A DNA stretch of 64,000 nt from Collinsella sp. WCA1-178-WT-3 (M1) (lineage in GTDB: Bacteria; Actinomycetota; Coriobacteriia; Coriobacteriales; Coriobacteriaceae), in NCBI RefSeq assembly GCF_009696325.1, contig NZ_VUME01000002.1, positions 62,001-126,000 of the forward strand, read 5' to 3'. The position numbers and the translations under genes are program-made. This document shows positions 42,377 through 50,621 of the stretch, piece by piece; the first letter of the stretch is position 1; each line of letters starts with the position of its first letter. Under the pieces are notes generated by a model. It ran no database searches. It saw nothing but the letters and a program-made list of their open reading frames with translations, and was not told where the DNA came from.

Positions 42377-42511
42377 ATGGCCATCACAAAGCCCCCCGGC
42401 ATCGAATCGGATGCGTTCAAATCCGCGAAATGGGACGAGCTGACGAATGGCCGCACGTTCGCCCAAGCTGATGACGCGGGTTCGATTCCCGTCGCCCGCT
42501 CCATAGGATAG
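42377..42511 (+). pseudogene. 5' fragment of a terminase small subunit-like gene
   Basis: ATG at 42377 reads MAITKPPGIESDAFKSAKWD then ELTNGRTFAQ, like the N-terminus of phage terminase small subunits (DxFxxxKWDELTxGRxF). At 42463 it enters the 41-bp att repeat, which in this frame gives ADDAGSIPVAR, and stops at TAG 42509. The rest of the gene is missing, showing that the element lost its main body. Confidence 0.55.
42463..42503 (+). repeat. att site, right
   Basis: Exact 41-bp copy of the 3' end of tRNA-Gly (40446-40486), including CCA. It closes the element. Confidence 0.85.
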
Positions 42512-42515
42512 TTTT

Positions 42516-42551
42516 AACGGCTTTGGCTCTATTTGGTGCCAGAGCCGTTTT
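42516..42551 (+). terminator. Terminator beyond the right att site
   Basis: ACGGCTTTGG with CCAGAGCCGT (one G-T pair), then TTT. It may be the original terminator of the tRNA-Gly transcript before integration. Confidence 0.6.
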
Positions 42552-42562
42552 CATAAGCGTGC

Positions 42563-42583
42563 CGGGCGACGGGAATCGAACCC
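42563..42583 (-). repeat. Inverted fragment of tRNA T-arm sequence
   Basis: 21 nt that are the reverse complement of the tRNA-Gly T arm and acceptor start (plus-strand CGGGCGACGGGAATCGAACC). It lies 60 bp outside the right att site and looks like the scar of another tRNA-targeting event or a mini-inversion. Confidence 0.55.
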
Positions 42584-42802
42584 GGCAGGGTGCGAAGCTG
42601 AGAAAATGCGTGAGCATTTTCCAACGCAGCACGCAAGGGCCAATGGCCCGCAGCGAAACAAGGGATGGTTATAGGGTTGGCCATGCTCGATAAAGGCAAA
42701 CATTTTCCGCAGTCATATGCAAGGATCCTATTCTCGGTCCTTGGAATTCATCAAGATGGACAGCTGCTTGTCGGGCGCGTATCTGACGGGGAGGTTGCAG
42801 TA

Positions 42803-43306
42803 ATGGGTCGCGTTGTGGATGGACGTGTGAACGGCGCCCCGTTTGCGGGTATCGTGCTCACGGCGGGAAGCGTGCTGCGCGCCGACGACGCCGCCGTCCC
42901 CGTGCTCTCCAAAAAGATGGAGCACGCGCCCATCGCCGGTTGGTACACCATCGATGGCTCTCAGACGCCCGAGGATGACATCATCGAGGTCAAGCGCGAG
43001 TGTCCGCCGCGTTTGGTTTTGGTTGATGCCGCAGGCATGGCGCTGCCCGTCGGTTCCATCCGCCTGCTCGACAAACGCGACGTAGCCCGCAAGTCGATGT
43101 TCACCACGCATTCGCTCCCTTTGTCGATTCTGATCGAAGAAATCGAGCAATCGTGCGATGATATCTTCTTCATAGGGATTCAGCCGGGCGACACGGAGTT
43201 CTACAACCCCATGTCCCCGGAAGTCTTTGACGCCGTTGACGCCGTGTACGACGCCGTGGCCGCCAACGACTTTTCCCACTTTGTCCGCTTGGGACAGGAG
43301 CTGTAG
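42803..43306 (+). CDS. Hydrogenase maturation protease (HycI-like)
   Basis: 167 residues from the ATG at 42803, which has GGGGAGG 8 nt upstream; the open frame to 42665 is probably non-coding. The fold signature is visible: VLTAGSVLRADDAAVPVLSK (nickel-binding Asp near 30 in place of GxxxxxDD), GWYTIDGSQTPED, LVLVDAAGMALPVGSIRLL, the conserved His in FTTHSLPLSILIEEI, and IGIQPGDTEFYNPMS. These endopeptidases trim the C-terminus of [NiFe]-hydrogenase large subunits (HycE type) after nickel insertion. The hydrogenase itself must lie elsewhere. The formate transporter follows by 39 bp. Confidence 0.82.
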   Translation: MGRVVDGRVNGAPFAGIVLTAGSVLRADDAAVPVLSKKMEHAPIAGWYTIDGSQTPEDDIIEVKRECPPRLVLVDAAGMALPVGSIRLLDKRDVARKSMFTTHSLPLSILIEEIEQSCDDIFFIGIQPGDTEFYNPMSPEVFDAVDAVYDAVAANDFSHFVRLGQEL

Positions 43307-43345
43307 CAGCGCTTGTCCCTGGTGATTAGGAAAGAAGTGATTGAC

Positions 43346-44185
43346 ATGGCAGATTCCAAGGTGGAGTACCCTGCCCCCGATTGCCTGGCGCCCGCCGCGA
43401 TCGAGGCCAAGACCGAGGCCGCCGGCGTGACCAAGGCTAACCTGCCGGTCGATAAGGCCTTTCTGTTGGCAATGTTCGCCGGTGCGTTTATCGCCTTCGG
43501 CGGTCTGTTCTTTACGGTGTTTTTGAGCGACAGCACGCTGGGCTGGGGTGCCCAGCGCGTCGTGGGCGGCCTGTGCTTTTGCCTGGGCCTGGTGCTGGTG
43601 CTGGTGTGTGGCGCCGAGTTGTTCACCGGTAATTCGCTTATGGTCTGCGCGCTCAAGAGCAAAAAGATCACCCTGGTCCAGATGCTCAAGGCATGGCTCG
43701 TCGTGTGGCTTGGCAACTTTGCCGGTGCCTTGTTCATCGTCTTTTTGGTGTACATGGCCGGCATTTACAAGCTCAACGGCGAGGTGGTCGCCAATTCCAT
43801 GGTGAGTGTCGCCGCCGGCAAGGTGACGATCGACTGGCTGACGATCTTCTTCCGCGGCATCCTGTGTAACATCTTTGTGTGCCTGGCCGTGTGGATCGGT
43901 ACCGCCGGCAAGACCGTGGTCGATAAGGTCGTGGGCATTCTGCTGCCCATCGCCGCCTTTGTGGCCTGCGGTTTTGAGCACTGCGTTGCCAATATGTACT
44001 TTTTGCCCATGGGTACCGTGATGCACGCGTGCGGCTATGGTACCGACGTCGCCGGCGCCGATGCGCTCAACGCCGCGGGCATTGCGTTTAACCTGTCCGC
44101 CGCCACGTTGGGTAACATCGTGGGCGGTGCGGTTCTGGTCGCGCTCGGCTACTGGTTTATCTACGCCAAGAAGTCTGAGGCGTAA
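43346..44185 (+). CDS. Formate/nitrite transporter family protein
   Basis: 279 residues with six membrane helices, the length of FocA/FdhC. Family features are GAFIAFGGLFF near 37-47, GLVLVLVCGAELFTGNSLMV near 78 (Omega-loop region), WLGNFAGALFI near 115, ILCNIFVCLAVW near 172 and GFEHCVANMYFLPMG near 212 with the pore His. Start ATG 43346 follows GAAAGAAGTG. Formate is favoured as substrate by its neighbours (hydrogenase protease, selenocysteine genes). Confidence 0.9.
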   Translation: MADSKVEYPAPDCLAPAAIEAKTEAAGVTKANLPVDKAFLLAMFAGAFIAFGGLFFTVFLSDSTLGWGAQRVVGGLCFCLGLVLVLVCGAELFTGNSLMVCALKSKKITLVQMLKAWLVVWLGNFAGALFIVFLVYMAGIYKLNGEVVANSMVSVAAGKVTIDWLTIFFRGILCNIFVCLAVWIGTAGKTVVDKVVGILLPIAAFVACGFEHCVANMYFLPMGTVMHACGYGTDVAGADALNAAGIAFNLSAATLGNIVGGAVLVALGYWFIYAKKSEA

Positions 44186-44325
44186 GGTATCGTCTGTTTG
44201 ACGTCGGACCTCCCGCGGGGCGTCGCCGTGCGAGGATAATAGCGATTGATTGATTCAGCCGATCGAATCGGCCGATAGTTTGACGTTCGAACGATTGATT
44301 CACCTTTGGTTTTGAAAGGCCGCAC

Positions 44326-45783
44326 ATGAGCGATAGCCAGAACATGTCCGATGAGGTTCGCGCCCGCCTGCGCGCCATTCCCTCCGTCAACGAGCTGCTC
44401 GCCGAGTGGCCGGTAGTGAAGGCGGCGGGGGAGACCTGCGACGCGGTGGTGCATGCCGCCGTCACGGCCGAGCTCGACGAGGAACGCGCCGCCATTCGCG
44501 CCGGTGCCGTCCCGCGCTCTAAGCGCGACCTGGCCTCGGCGATCGAGTGGCGTGCGCACCGCTCCGCGCTGCCGAGCCTGCGCCCTGCCGTCAACGCCAC
44601 GGGCGTGGTCATCCATACCAACTTGGGCCGCGCCCCGCTCGCGGAGTCGGCGGCAAAGGCCGTGGCCGAGGTTGCGCGCGGGTACAGTACGCTCGAGTAC
44701 AGCGTGGACACCTGCTCGCGCGGGTCGCGCAAGGAACACGCCGCGCAGCTGATCCGCTCGCTCACCGGTGCCGAGGACGCGCTTGTGGTCAACAACAACG
44801 CCGCCGCGGTGCTGCTGGTGCTGGCTACCCATGCCGCAGGCAAGGAGGTCATCGTTAGCCGCGGCGAGCTTGTCGAGATCGGCGGCAGCTTTCGCATCCC
44901 CGATGTCATGGCGTCTTCGGGCGCCAAGCTCGTCGAGGTCGGCGCCACCAACCGCACGCACCTAACAGATTATGAGCAAGCCATCACGCCCGATACGGCC
45001 ATGATTCTCAAGGTCCATCCTTCCAACTATCGCATCGAGGGTTTTCACGAGGAGGTGAGCTCTCGGGAGCTTGCGGCGCTTGCTCACAAGCATGGCCTGC
45101 TGTTCTATGAGGACCAGGGTTCGGGCGCGCTCCTGCCCGATGACATCCTGGAGCGCGGTGGCGAGGAACCCACGCCGGCTTCGGTCGCGGCGGGGCTCGA
45201 TATCGTGTCGTGTTCGGGCGATAAGCTGCTGGGCGCGGCGCAGGCGGGCATCATCATGGGCCGTCGCGATCTGGTCCAGGCCTGCGGCGCACATCCGCTC
45301 ATGCGTGCTCTGCGTCCGGGCAAGTTGGCGCTTACGGCGCTCGAGGCCACGCTGCGCATCTACATGGACGGCGCCGATGTTGCCCATCGCGATATTCCGG
45401 TGCTCAGCATGCTTACGCTGCCGCAGGCCCATTTGGAGCGACGTGCCCGCAAGCTGCGCGATCGTATGGTCGCCGGGCTCGATAAGGCCGGTTGCCCGTG
45501 CGCCGTTCAGGTGGAGATCGTCGAGGAATCGTCGACCCCCGGTGGCGGCTCGCTGCCTACCATGGAGCTGCCCACGATGTGCGTTGCCGTGCGTCTTGTT
45601 GACGCGCGCCTGACGGTCGATGCGCTCAAGCGCTCGCTTGTCCAGGACTTCGACACGCCGGTCGTCACGCGAACCTCGCACGATCGCATTTTGTTTGACG
45701 TCCGTACGCTCGTGGGCGACCGCGATATCGAGACGGCGGCGTCGACGCTTGCCGCATGCGTTGAGAAGGCGATTGCTCGATGA
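44326..45783 (+). CDS. selA: L-seryl-tRNA(Sec) selenium transferase
   Basis: 485 residues, normal for bacterial SelA. PLP enzyme that converts Ser-tRNA-Sec to Sec-tRNA-Sec with selenophosphate. Seen: INATGVVIHTNLGRAPL-type VNATGVVIHTNLGRAPLAES near 86-105, the EYSVDTCSRGSRKEH stretch, NNNAAAVLLVL, YEDQGSGAL near 262, and the PLP lysine in SCSGDKLLGAAQAGII near 298. ATG at 44326 follows GAAAGG. The stop overlaps selB (ATGA). The 140 bp before it are rich in short GATTGATT/TTGACG repeats without a clear promoter. Confidence 0.96.
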   Translation: MSDSQNMSDEVRARLRAIPSVNELLAEWPVVKAAGETCDAVVHAAVTAELDEERAAIRAGAVPRSKRDLASAIEWRAHRSALPSLRPAVNATGVVIHTNLGRAPLAESAAKAVAEVARGYSTLEYSVDTCSRGSRKEHAAQLIRSLTGAEDALVVNNNAAAVLLVLATHAAGKEVIVSRGELVEIGGSFRIPDVMASSGAKLVEVGATNRTHLTDYEQAITPDTAMILKVHPSNYRIEGFHEEVSSRELAALAHKHGLLFYEDQGSGALLPDDILERGGEEPTPASVAAGLDIVSCSGDKLLGAAQAGIIMGRRDLVQACGAHPLMRALRPGKLALTALEATLRIYMDGADVAHRDIPVLSMLTLPQAHLERRARKLRDRMVAGLDKAGCPCAVQVEIVEESSTPGGGSLPTMELPTMCVAVRLVDARLTVDALKRSLVQDFDTPVVTRTSHDRILFDVRTLVGDRDIETAASTLAACVEKAIAR

Positions 45784-47747
45784 GTGAGGTCCAGGCGCTG
45801 GTGGAGTGTCCCGTTATCGTTGGCACGGCGGGCCACGTCGACCACGGTAAGTCGGCATTGATCGAGGCACTGACCGGCAAGAATCCCGACCGTCTGGAGG
45901 TTGAGCGTCGTCGAGGTATGACCGTTGAACTTGGCTTTGGCGAGCTGGCGCTGCCGAGTGGCAAGATTGTCGGCCTGGTCGACGTGCCTGGCCATGCCCA
46001 CTACCTGCGCGCCATGGTGCAGGGCGCCACGGGTATCGACGTAGCCGTGCTGGTGGTTTCAGCCGTCGAGGGCGTGATGCCGCAGACCCGCGAGCACGTG
46101 CATGTGCTGGAGCTGCTGGGCGTTACGCATATGGTGGTCGCGCTGACGATGTGCGACCTGGCCGATGCCGAGATGACCGAGCTTGCCGAGCTCGATGTCG
46201 ATGACTTTTTGTCGGGTACCGTGTTTGCGGGCGCGCCGATGGTGCCCGTGTCGTCCAAGACGGGCGAGGGGATCGACGGGCTGCTTGCGGTGCTCGACGA
46301 GCAGGTAAGTGCCTGCTGGGATGCTTGCCGCGACCGTTCCGATCGGAGCGATGCCTCGTCTCGCCTGCCGATTGACCGCTGCTTTACGATCAAGGGTGTC
46401 GGCACCGTCGTTACGGGAACGCTGCACGATGCGCCGGTTGCGGTGGGCGACGAGCTGATGGCTTTGCCGTCGCGTACGGTCTGTCGTGTGCGCGGGATTC
46501 AGGTGCATGGCGATACGCTGCGCGCGCTGCCTGGCCAACGCGTGGCGCTCAACCTGGTCGGTGACGGTGTCGCGGCGCTTGACCGTGGTGAGATGCTGGG
46601 CGTGGCGGGTCGCTTTGGTCAGACGTTGCGCTTTATGATGACGTTTACCTACCTGGGCCGCGAGGGCGCCAAGCCGCGCGTGCTCGAGTCGGGCGTGCGC
46701 GTGCACGTGATGGCCGGCACGGCCGAGGTCATCGGCCGCGTTATGCTTTTGGAGGGCGAGGCCCCCATGGCGGTGGGCGAGACCCGTACCGTGCAGGTGC
46801 GCCTGGAGGAGCCATTGCCGCTGCGCGCCGGAGACCATGCCGTGGTGCTGTCGTATTCGCCCGTTATGCTCATCGGCGGCGGGCGTGTGCTGCTTTCGCG
46901 CTGCCGTCGCTCGCGCGAGCTTTCGGCCGGCGAGCGTGCGCTGTTTGCGGCGCTTGAAGCCGGCGATGCCGTTGTTGGCGTAGACGCGTGGCTGGCGCTG
47001 CAGGCGCTGCCGGTTGCGGCGGCTGATGTTGCCGAGGCGCTCGATCTTGTTGCCGGTGAGGCCGATGCCGCGCTGGGCGAGTTGGTGGCGCGAGGTGTTG
47101 TTTGCGAGCTTGCCGGCTCGGGCGGCACGTTGTATGCGAATGGCGCCGTGCTCGATGCCGCCATGGACGTGCTGGCGGCGACCCTGTCTGCCATGCACGC
47201 GGCGGCTCCCAAGGAGACGGGTTTTACGCCCGGCGCCGTTGCCCATGCTGCGTGGCCTGCCGCCGATGAAGGCGTTGCCGCGGCTCTGATTGCCGAGGGC
47301 TGCTCGCGTGGCGTGTGCGCCGCCGAGGGCACCGAGGTGTTCGACCCGCACTCCGCTGCTGCCGCGGCGCGTGTGGTGCGCGAGGCGTGTGAGCGCATTG
47401 TGGCGCTGCTCGACGGGGCCGGCCTCGATGCGCCGACGCTGCCCGAGGTGGGTGAGCGACTGCAGCTCGACCGCGACACCATGACGCGCGCCCTGCGCGA
47501 GCTTTCGCTCAACCGCTCGATCGTTAAGGTCGAGCGCGACGTTGCCCTGTCTGCCATCTCGGAAGCCCATGCGCGCGAGCTTGTCGCCGCTGCCATTGAG
47601 GCAGCCGGCGGCGCTGCCACCACGAGCGTGCTGCGCGAGGCGCTGGGCGTGTCGCGCAAACGTGCCATCAGCATCTTGGAGCACCTGGATGCCGTGCGCT
47701 TTACGGTGCTCGACAAGGAAGCCGGTGGCCTGAGGTCCCTGCGATAG
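45780..47747 (+). CDS. selB: Selenocysteine-specific elongation factor
   Basis: 655 residues. EF-Tu-like GTPase that brings Sec-tRNA-Sec to UGA codons marked by a SECIS. G1 GTAGHVDHGKSALIEAL near 15-31, G3 DVPGHAHYLRAM near 64, VALTMCDLADAEM in place of NKxD (NKxD is altered to MCDL), and SSKTGEGIDGLL for G5. The C-terminal 250 residues are the winged-helix repeats that bind the SECIS, ending TTSVLREALGVSRKRAISIL. Start overlaps the selA stop. tRNA-Sec follows 36 bp downstream, completing a selA-selB-selC locus. Confidence 0.95.
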   Translation: MSEVQALVECPVIVGTAGHVDHGKSALIEALTGKNPDRLEVERRRGMTVELGFGELALPSGKIVGLVDVPGHAHYLRAMVQGATGIDVAVLVVSAVEGVMPQTREHVHVLELLGVTHMVVALTMCDLADAEMTELAELDVDDFLSGTVFAGAPMVPVSSKTGEGIDGLLAVLDEQVSACWDACRDRSDRSDASSRLPIDRCFTIKGVGTVVTGTLHDAPVAVGDELMALPSRTVCRVRGIQVHGDTLRALPGQRVALNLVGDGVAALDRGEMLGVAGRFGQTLRFMMTFTYLGREGAKPRVLESGVRVHVMAGTAEVIGRVMLLEGEAPMAVGETRTVQVRLEEPLPLRAGDHAVVLSYSPVMLIGGGRVLLSRCRRSRELSAGERALFAALEAGDAVVGVDAWLALQALPVAAADVAEALDLVAGEADAALGELVARGVVCELAGSGGTLYANGAVLDAAMDVLAATLSAMHAAAPKETGFTPGAVAHAAWPAADEGVAAALIAEGCSRGVCAAEGTEVFDPHSAAAAARVVREACERIVALLDGAGLDAPTLPEVGERLQLDRDTMTRALRELSLNRSIVKVERDVALSAISEAHARELVAAAIEAAGGAATTSVLREALGVSRKRAISILEHLDAVRFTVLDKEAGGLRSLR

Positions 47748-47783
47748 ACTGGCTGCTCGGTTTGGTAAAATACCGCCGCACTT

Positions 47784-47880
47784 GGGAACGGATGGGCTCC
47801 GGTGGGCTCCGCGGTCCTCAAAACCGTTGCGAGGCGTGCAAAACGTCTTGGATGTGTTCGATTCACATACGTTCCCGCCA
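47784..47880 (+). tRNA. selC: tRNA-Sec(UCA)
   Basis: 97 nt with encoded CCA, the length expected for bacterial tRNA-Sec. Acceptor GGGAACG pairs with CGTTCCC; an eighth position is G opposite A. D stem GGGCTC with GGGCTC (G-T pairs), anticodon stem CGGT/ACCG with loop CCTCAAA (TCA), long variable stem GAGGCGT/ACGTCTT (7 bp), T arm ATGTG-TTCGATT-CACAT, discriminator G then CCA. TAAAAT at 47766-47771 is a suitable -10. Confidence 0.93.
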
Positions 47881-47889
47881 CACGCTACC

Positions 47890-47944
47890 AGCGCTTTTGT
47901 GCTCGCGGTCTTGCTGCGTGCCGCAAAGGCGCTGTTTTGTTTTT
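47890..47944 (+). terminator. Probable selC terminator; rest of the 349-bp gap
   Basis: AGCGCTTT and AAAGGCGCT (bulged stem, with GCGG/CCGC inside) followed by GTTTTGTTTTT. The remainder of 47945-48229 holds no gene; gdhA's promoter should be in it, and a TTGCTG (about 48131) with CATACA 18 bp later is a weak candidate. Confidence 0.5.
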
Positions 47945-48229
47945 ATGCGGGTCGGCCGTGTCGTCTGTCTTGCCGCCGGTGTGCCCGGGCGCATCTTGTG
48001 TCCCCAATGTGGTGGTTTGGAACATGTGGACGAAACAGCTTCGAAACACGCGATTTGTACGTCGGGTGCTCAAAAACGCTTCTACCTGCATCGTAATCAA
48101 AACGAAACATCTGCTCGTCGGCTTATGCGAAACTTTGCTGCAACAGTGCGATATTATCCATACACGATAAAGTTCGCGGCGCATAGGGTGCCGTGACCGA
48201 CATTTTCGTTTCCCATCATTGGAGGAAGC

Positions 48230-49585
48230 ATGAGCTACACGCAGAAAGTTCTCGAAGAGCTCAAGGCCCGCTATCCCGAGCAGCCTGAGTTCATCCAGGC
48301 CGCGACCGAGATCCTCGGCACCATCCAGCCGGCGCTCGACGCCCACCCCGAGTACGAGGAGGCCGCCCTGCTGGAGCGCCTCGTCGAGCCCGAGCGCATC
48401 GTCATGTTCCGTGTTCCCTGGGTCGACGATCAGGGCAAGGTTCAGGTCAACCGCGGTTACCGCGTCGAGTTCAACTCTGCCATTGGACCCTACAAGGGCG
48501 GCCTGCGCTTTAACCCGACGGTCACCCTGGGTATGCTCAAGTTCCTGGGTCTGGAGCAGATCCTCAAGAACAGCCTGACCACCCTTCCCATGGGCGGCGG
48601 CAAGGGCGGCTCCGACTTTGACCCCAAGGGCAAGTCCAACAACGAGATCATGCACTTCTGCCAGTCCTTCATGACCGAGCTCTATCGCCACATTGGCCCC
48701 AACACCGACGTTCCCGCCGGCGACCTGGGCGTTGGCGGCCGCGAGGTTGCCTACATGTTCGGTCAGTACAAGCGCCTGACCAACGAGTGGACCGGCGTCC
48801 TTACCGGCAAGGGCCTCTCCTTTGGCGGCTCGCTCGCCCGTACCGAGGCCACCGGTTACGGTCTGGTCTACTTTGTGGACGAGTACCTCAAGAGCCGCGG
48901 CGACTCCTTCGAGGGCAAGAACGTTGTCGTTCACGGCTCCGGTAACGTCGCTATCTACGCGGTCCAGAAGGTCGCCCAGCTCGGCGGCAAGGTGCTCGCC
49001 TGCTCCGATACCCACGGCTGGGTCGAGGATCCCGACGGCATCGACTACACCGTGCTCGAGCACGTCTACAACAAGAAGCGCTCCGGCCACGACAAGGGCG
49101 TCACGCTCGCCATGTATGTTGACGAGAAGCCCAACGCCGTGTGGCACGAGGGCGACGGCCGCGGCGTGTGGCAGCTGCCCTGCGATATCGCGCTGCCCTG
49201 CGCTCGCGAGAACACGCTGCTGCTCGAGGACGCCCAGGCGCTCGTCGCCAACGGCTGCAAGGTGGTCGGCGAGGGCGCGAACATGCCCACGACCATCGAG
49301 GCCACGACTTACTTCCAGGAGAACGGCGTCGCCTTTATGCCCGGTAAGGCTGCCAACGCCGGCGGCGTGCTCGTGTCCGGCCTGGAGATGAGCCAGAACG
49401 CCGAGCACCTGTCCTGGACCTTCGAGGAGGTCGACGGCAAGCTCGAGCAGCTCATGCGCGGCATGTTCCACAACGTGGACGACACCGCCAAGGAGTACGG
49501 CCAGGAGGGCAACTTTGTCATGGGCGCCAACATCGCCGGCTTCCTGAAGGTCGCCGACGCCATGCTCGCCCAGGGCGTCTGCTAA
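48230..49585 (+). CDS. gdhA: NADP-specific glutamate dehydrogenase
   Basis: 451 residues, typical of hexameric family I bacterial enzymes. GYRVEFNSAIGPYKGGLRF near 78-95, catalytic lysine in LPMGGGKGGSDFDPKGKS near 120-137, DVPAGDLGVGGREV near 164, nucleotide site VHGSGNVAIYA near 237, and EGANMPTTIEA near 346. It aminates 2-oxoglutarate for ammonium assimilation. ATG at 48230 follows TTGGAGGAAG. Monocistronic, with a strong terminator. Confidence 0.95.
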   Translation: MSYTQKVLEELKARYPEQPEFIQAATEILGTIQPALDAHPEYEEAALLERLVEPERIVMFRVPWVDDQGKVQVNRGYRVEFNSAIGPYKGGLRFNPTVTLGMLKFLGLEQILKNSLTTLPMGGGKGGSDFDPKGKSNNEIMHFCQSFMTELYRHIGPNTDVPAGDLGVGGREVAYMFGQYKRLTNEWTGVLTGKGLSFGGSLARTEATGYGLVYFVDEYLKSRGDSFEGKNVVVHGSGNVAIYAVQKVAQLGGKVLACSDTHGWVEDPDGIDYTVLEHVYNKKRSGHDKGVTLAMYVDEKPNAVWHEGDGRGVWQLPCDIALPCARENTLLLEDAQALVANGCKVVGEGANMPTTIEATTYFQENGVAFMPGKAANAGGVLVSGLEMSQNAEHLSWTFEEVDGKLEQLMRGMFHNVDDTAKEYGQEGNFVMGANIAGFLKVADAMLAQGVC

Positions 49586-49612
49586 ATCTTCGCTCGACAT
49601 AGCATGCGATGA

Positions 49613-49643
49613 GGCTCCCAGCCATCCGGCTGGGAGCCTTTTT
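49613..49643 (+). terminator. gdhA: Rho-independent terminator of gdhA
   Basis: GGCTCCCAGCC (49613-49623) with GGCTGGGAGCC (49628-49638) around ATCC, then TTTTT. Confidence 0.92.
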
Positions 49644-49706
49644 CTATGGTGGCGAGGGCTGTGCTCCCTCGTTTGGTACACTTAGAGGTACTGGATAAGT
49701 GAGGAG

Positions 49707-50621
49707 ATGGGGGAGAACGTGCTCAAGTTCGGTACCTACGTTCGTGTTGGAAACGCGGCCGAAGCCTATGAGCTCTTACAGAAGAACCGCAACAACAAGA
49801 TTGTGGGCGGCGGCATCTGGATGCGCCTGGGTTCGCGTCGCGTGGCGACGGCGATTGACCTTTCGGCCTGCGGACTCGATCAGATCGAGGAGACCGAGAC
49901 CGAGTTTCGCATCGGTGCCATGTGCACCCTGCGCCAGCTCGAGCGCCATGCCGAGCTCAACGCGCTTGTCAACCATGTCTTTGAGTTCGCCGTCCACGAT
50001 ATCGTGGGCGTGCAGCTGCGCAACACCGCCACGGTGGGCGGCAGCATCTACGGTCGCTTTGGTTTCTCGGACGTACTCTCGGCCTTTTTGGCGCTCGATT
50101 CGTACGTTGAGCTGACGGGTGCCGGCCGCGTGCCGCTCGCCGAGTTCGTGGATATGGGTTACGTGCGCGACGTTATCGAGCACGTGGTGGTCGTTAAGCA
50201 CGATTACCGTGCAAGCTACGAGGCCGTGCGCAAGGCCGCGACCGACTTCCCCTCCCTAAACGTCACCGCCGCCTGGTGGGACAACAGCTGGCATGTCACC
50301 GTGGGCGCTCGCCCGCTGCGCGCGACCCTGCTGCAGGGCGAGGCATGTGGCCTGGTGAGCGAGCAGCCTTCCGAGGACGAGCTGCGCGCCCTGGCCACGT
50401 CCGTACGCGCGCTGAGCTACGGCACCAACCTGTGGGGCTCGGCCGACTATCGCCGTTGCATCTCGGCGCCGCTGGCGATTCAGGCTGTGCGTCGCGCCGC
50501 CGGCATCGAGCTTTCGGCCTCGCTTGCCCGCGAGCTCGAGGGCGTGCAAGTGCCTAAGTTTGCCACGGACGAGTATTCCTGCCGCCGCGTGCCCGGCGTC
50601 GATTCTAGCGAGGTGCGCTAA
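49707..50621 (+). CDS. FAD-binding subunit of a molybdenum hydroxylase
   Basis: 304 residues of the CoxM/XdhB/NdhF FAD subunit family. The FAD-binding IVGGGIWMRLG near 32-42, IGAMCTLRQLERH near 70 and the QLRNTATVGGSIYGRFGFSD stretch near 102-121 are characteristic. It passes electrons from the Fe-S centres to an acceptor. ATG at 49707 has GAGGAGATGGGGGAG just before. The stop TAA overlaps the ATG of the next gene (TAATG), so both subunits are made together. Confidence 0.87.
   Translation: MGENVLKFGTYVRVGNAAEAYELLQKNRNNKIVGGGIWMRLGSRRVATAIDLSACGLDQIEETETEFRIGAMCTLRQLERHAELNALVNHVFEFAVHDIVGVQLRNTATVGGSIYGRFGFSDVLSAFLALDSYVELTGAGRVPLAEFVDMGYVRDVIEHVVVVKHDYRASYEAVRKAATDFPSLNVTAAWWDNSWHVTVGARPLRATLLQGEACGLVSEQPSEDELRALATSVRALSYGTNLWGSADYRRCISAPLAIQAVRRAAGIELSASLARELEGVQVPKFATDEYSCRRVPGVDSSEVR

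Larger units (their letters stand above)
40487..42503 (+). mobile_element. Remnant of a prophage-like element integrated in tRNA-Gly
   Basis: 2.0 kb bounded by 41-bp direct repeats. It holds only short, less GC-rich genes: two overlapping small ORFs, a tRNA-like sequence, a DUF2513-like gene, a DUF6883/DUF4926 pair, and the first 28 codons of a terminase small subunit-like gene running into the right att. Three AGCCG...CGGCT terminators are spaced between genes. No integrase, excisionase, replication or structural genes remain. 40533-40844 is without a gene apart from a GGGGAGG/CCTCCCC hairpin near 40733 and a TACAAT -10-like site at 40802. Confidence 0.8.

Noticed and set aside
42665-42802. 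Extended N-terminus of the hydrogenase protease from 42665
   Set aside because: The extension lacks a ribosome-binding site and family similarity, whereas the ATG at 42803 has GGGGAGG at ideal spacing.
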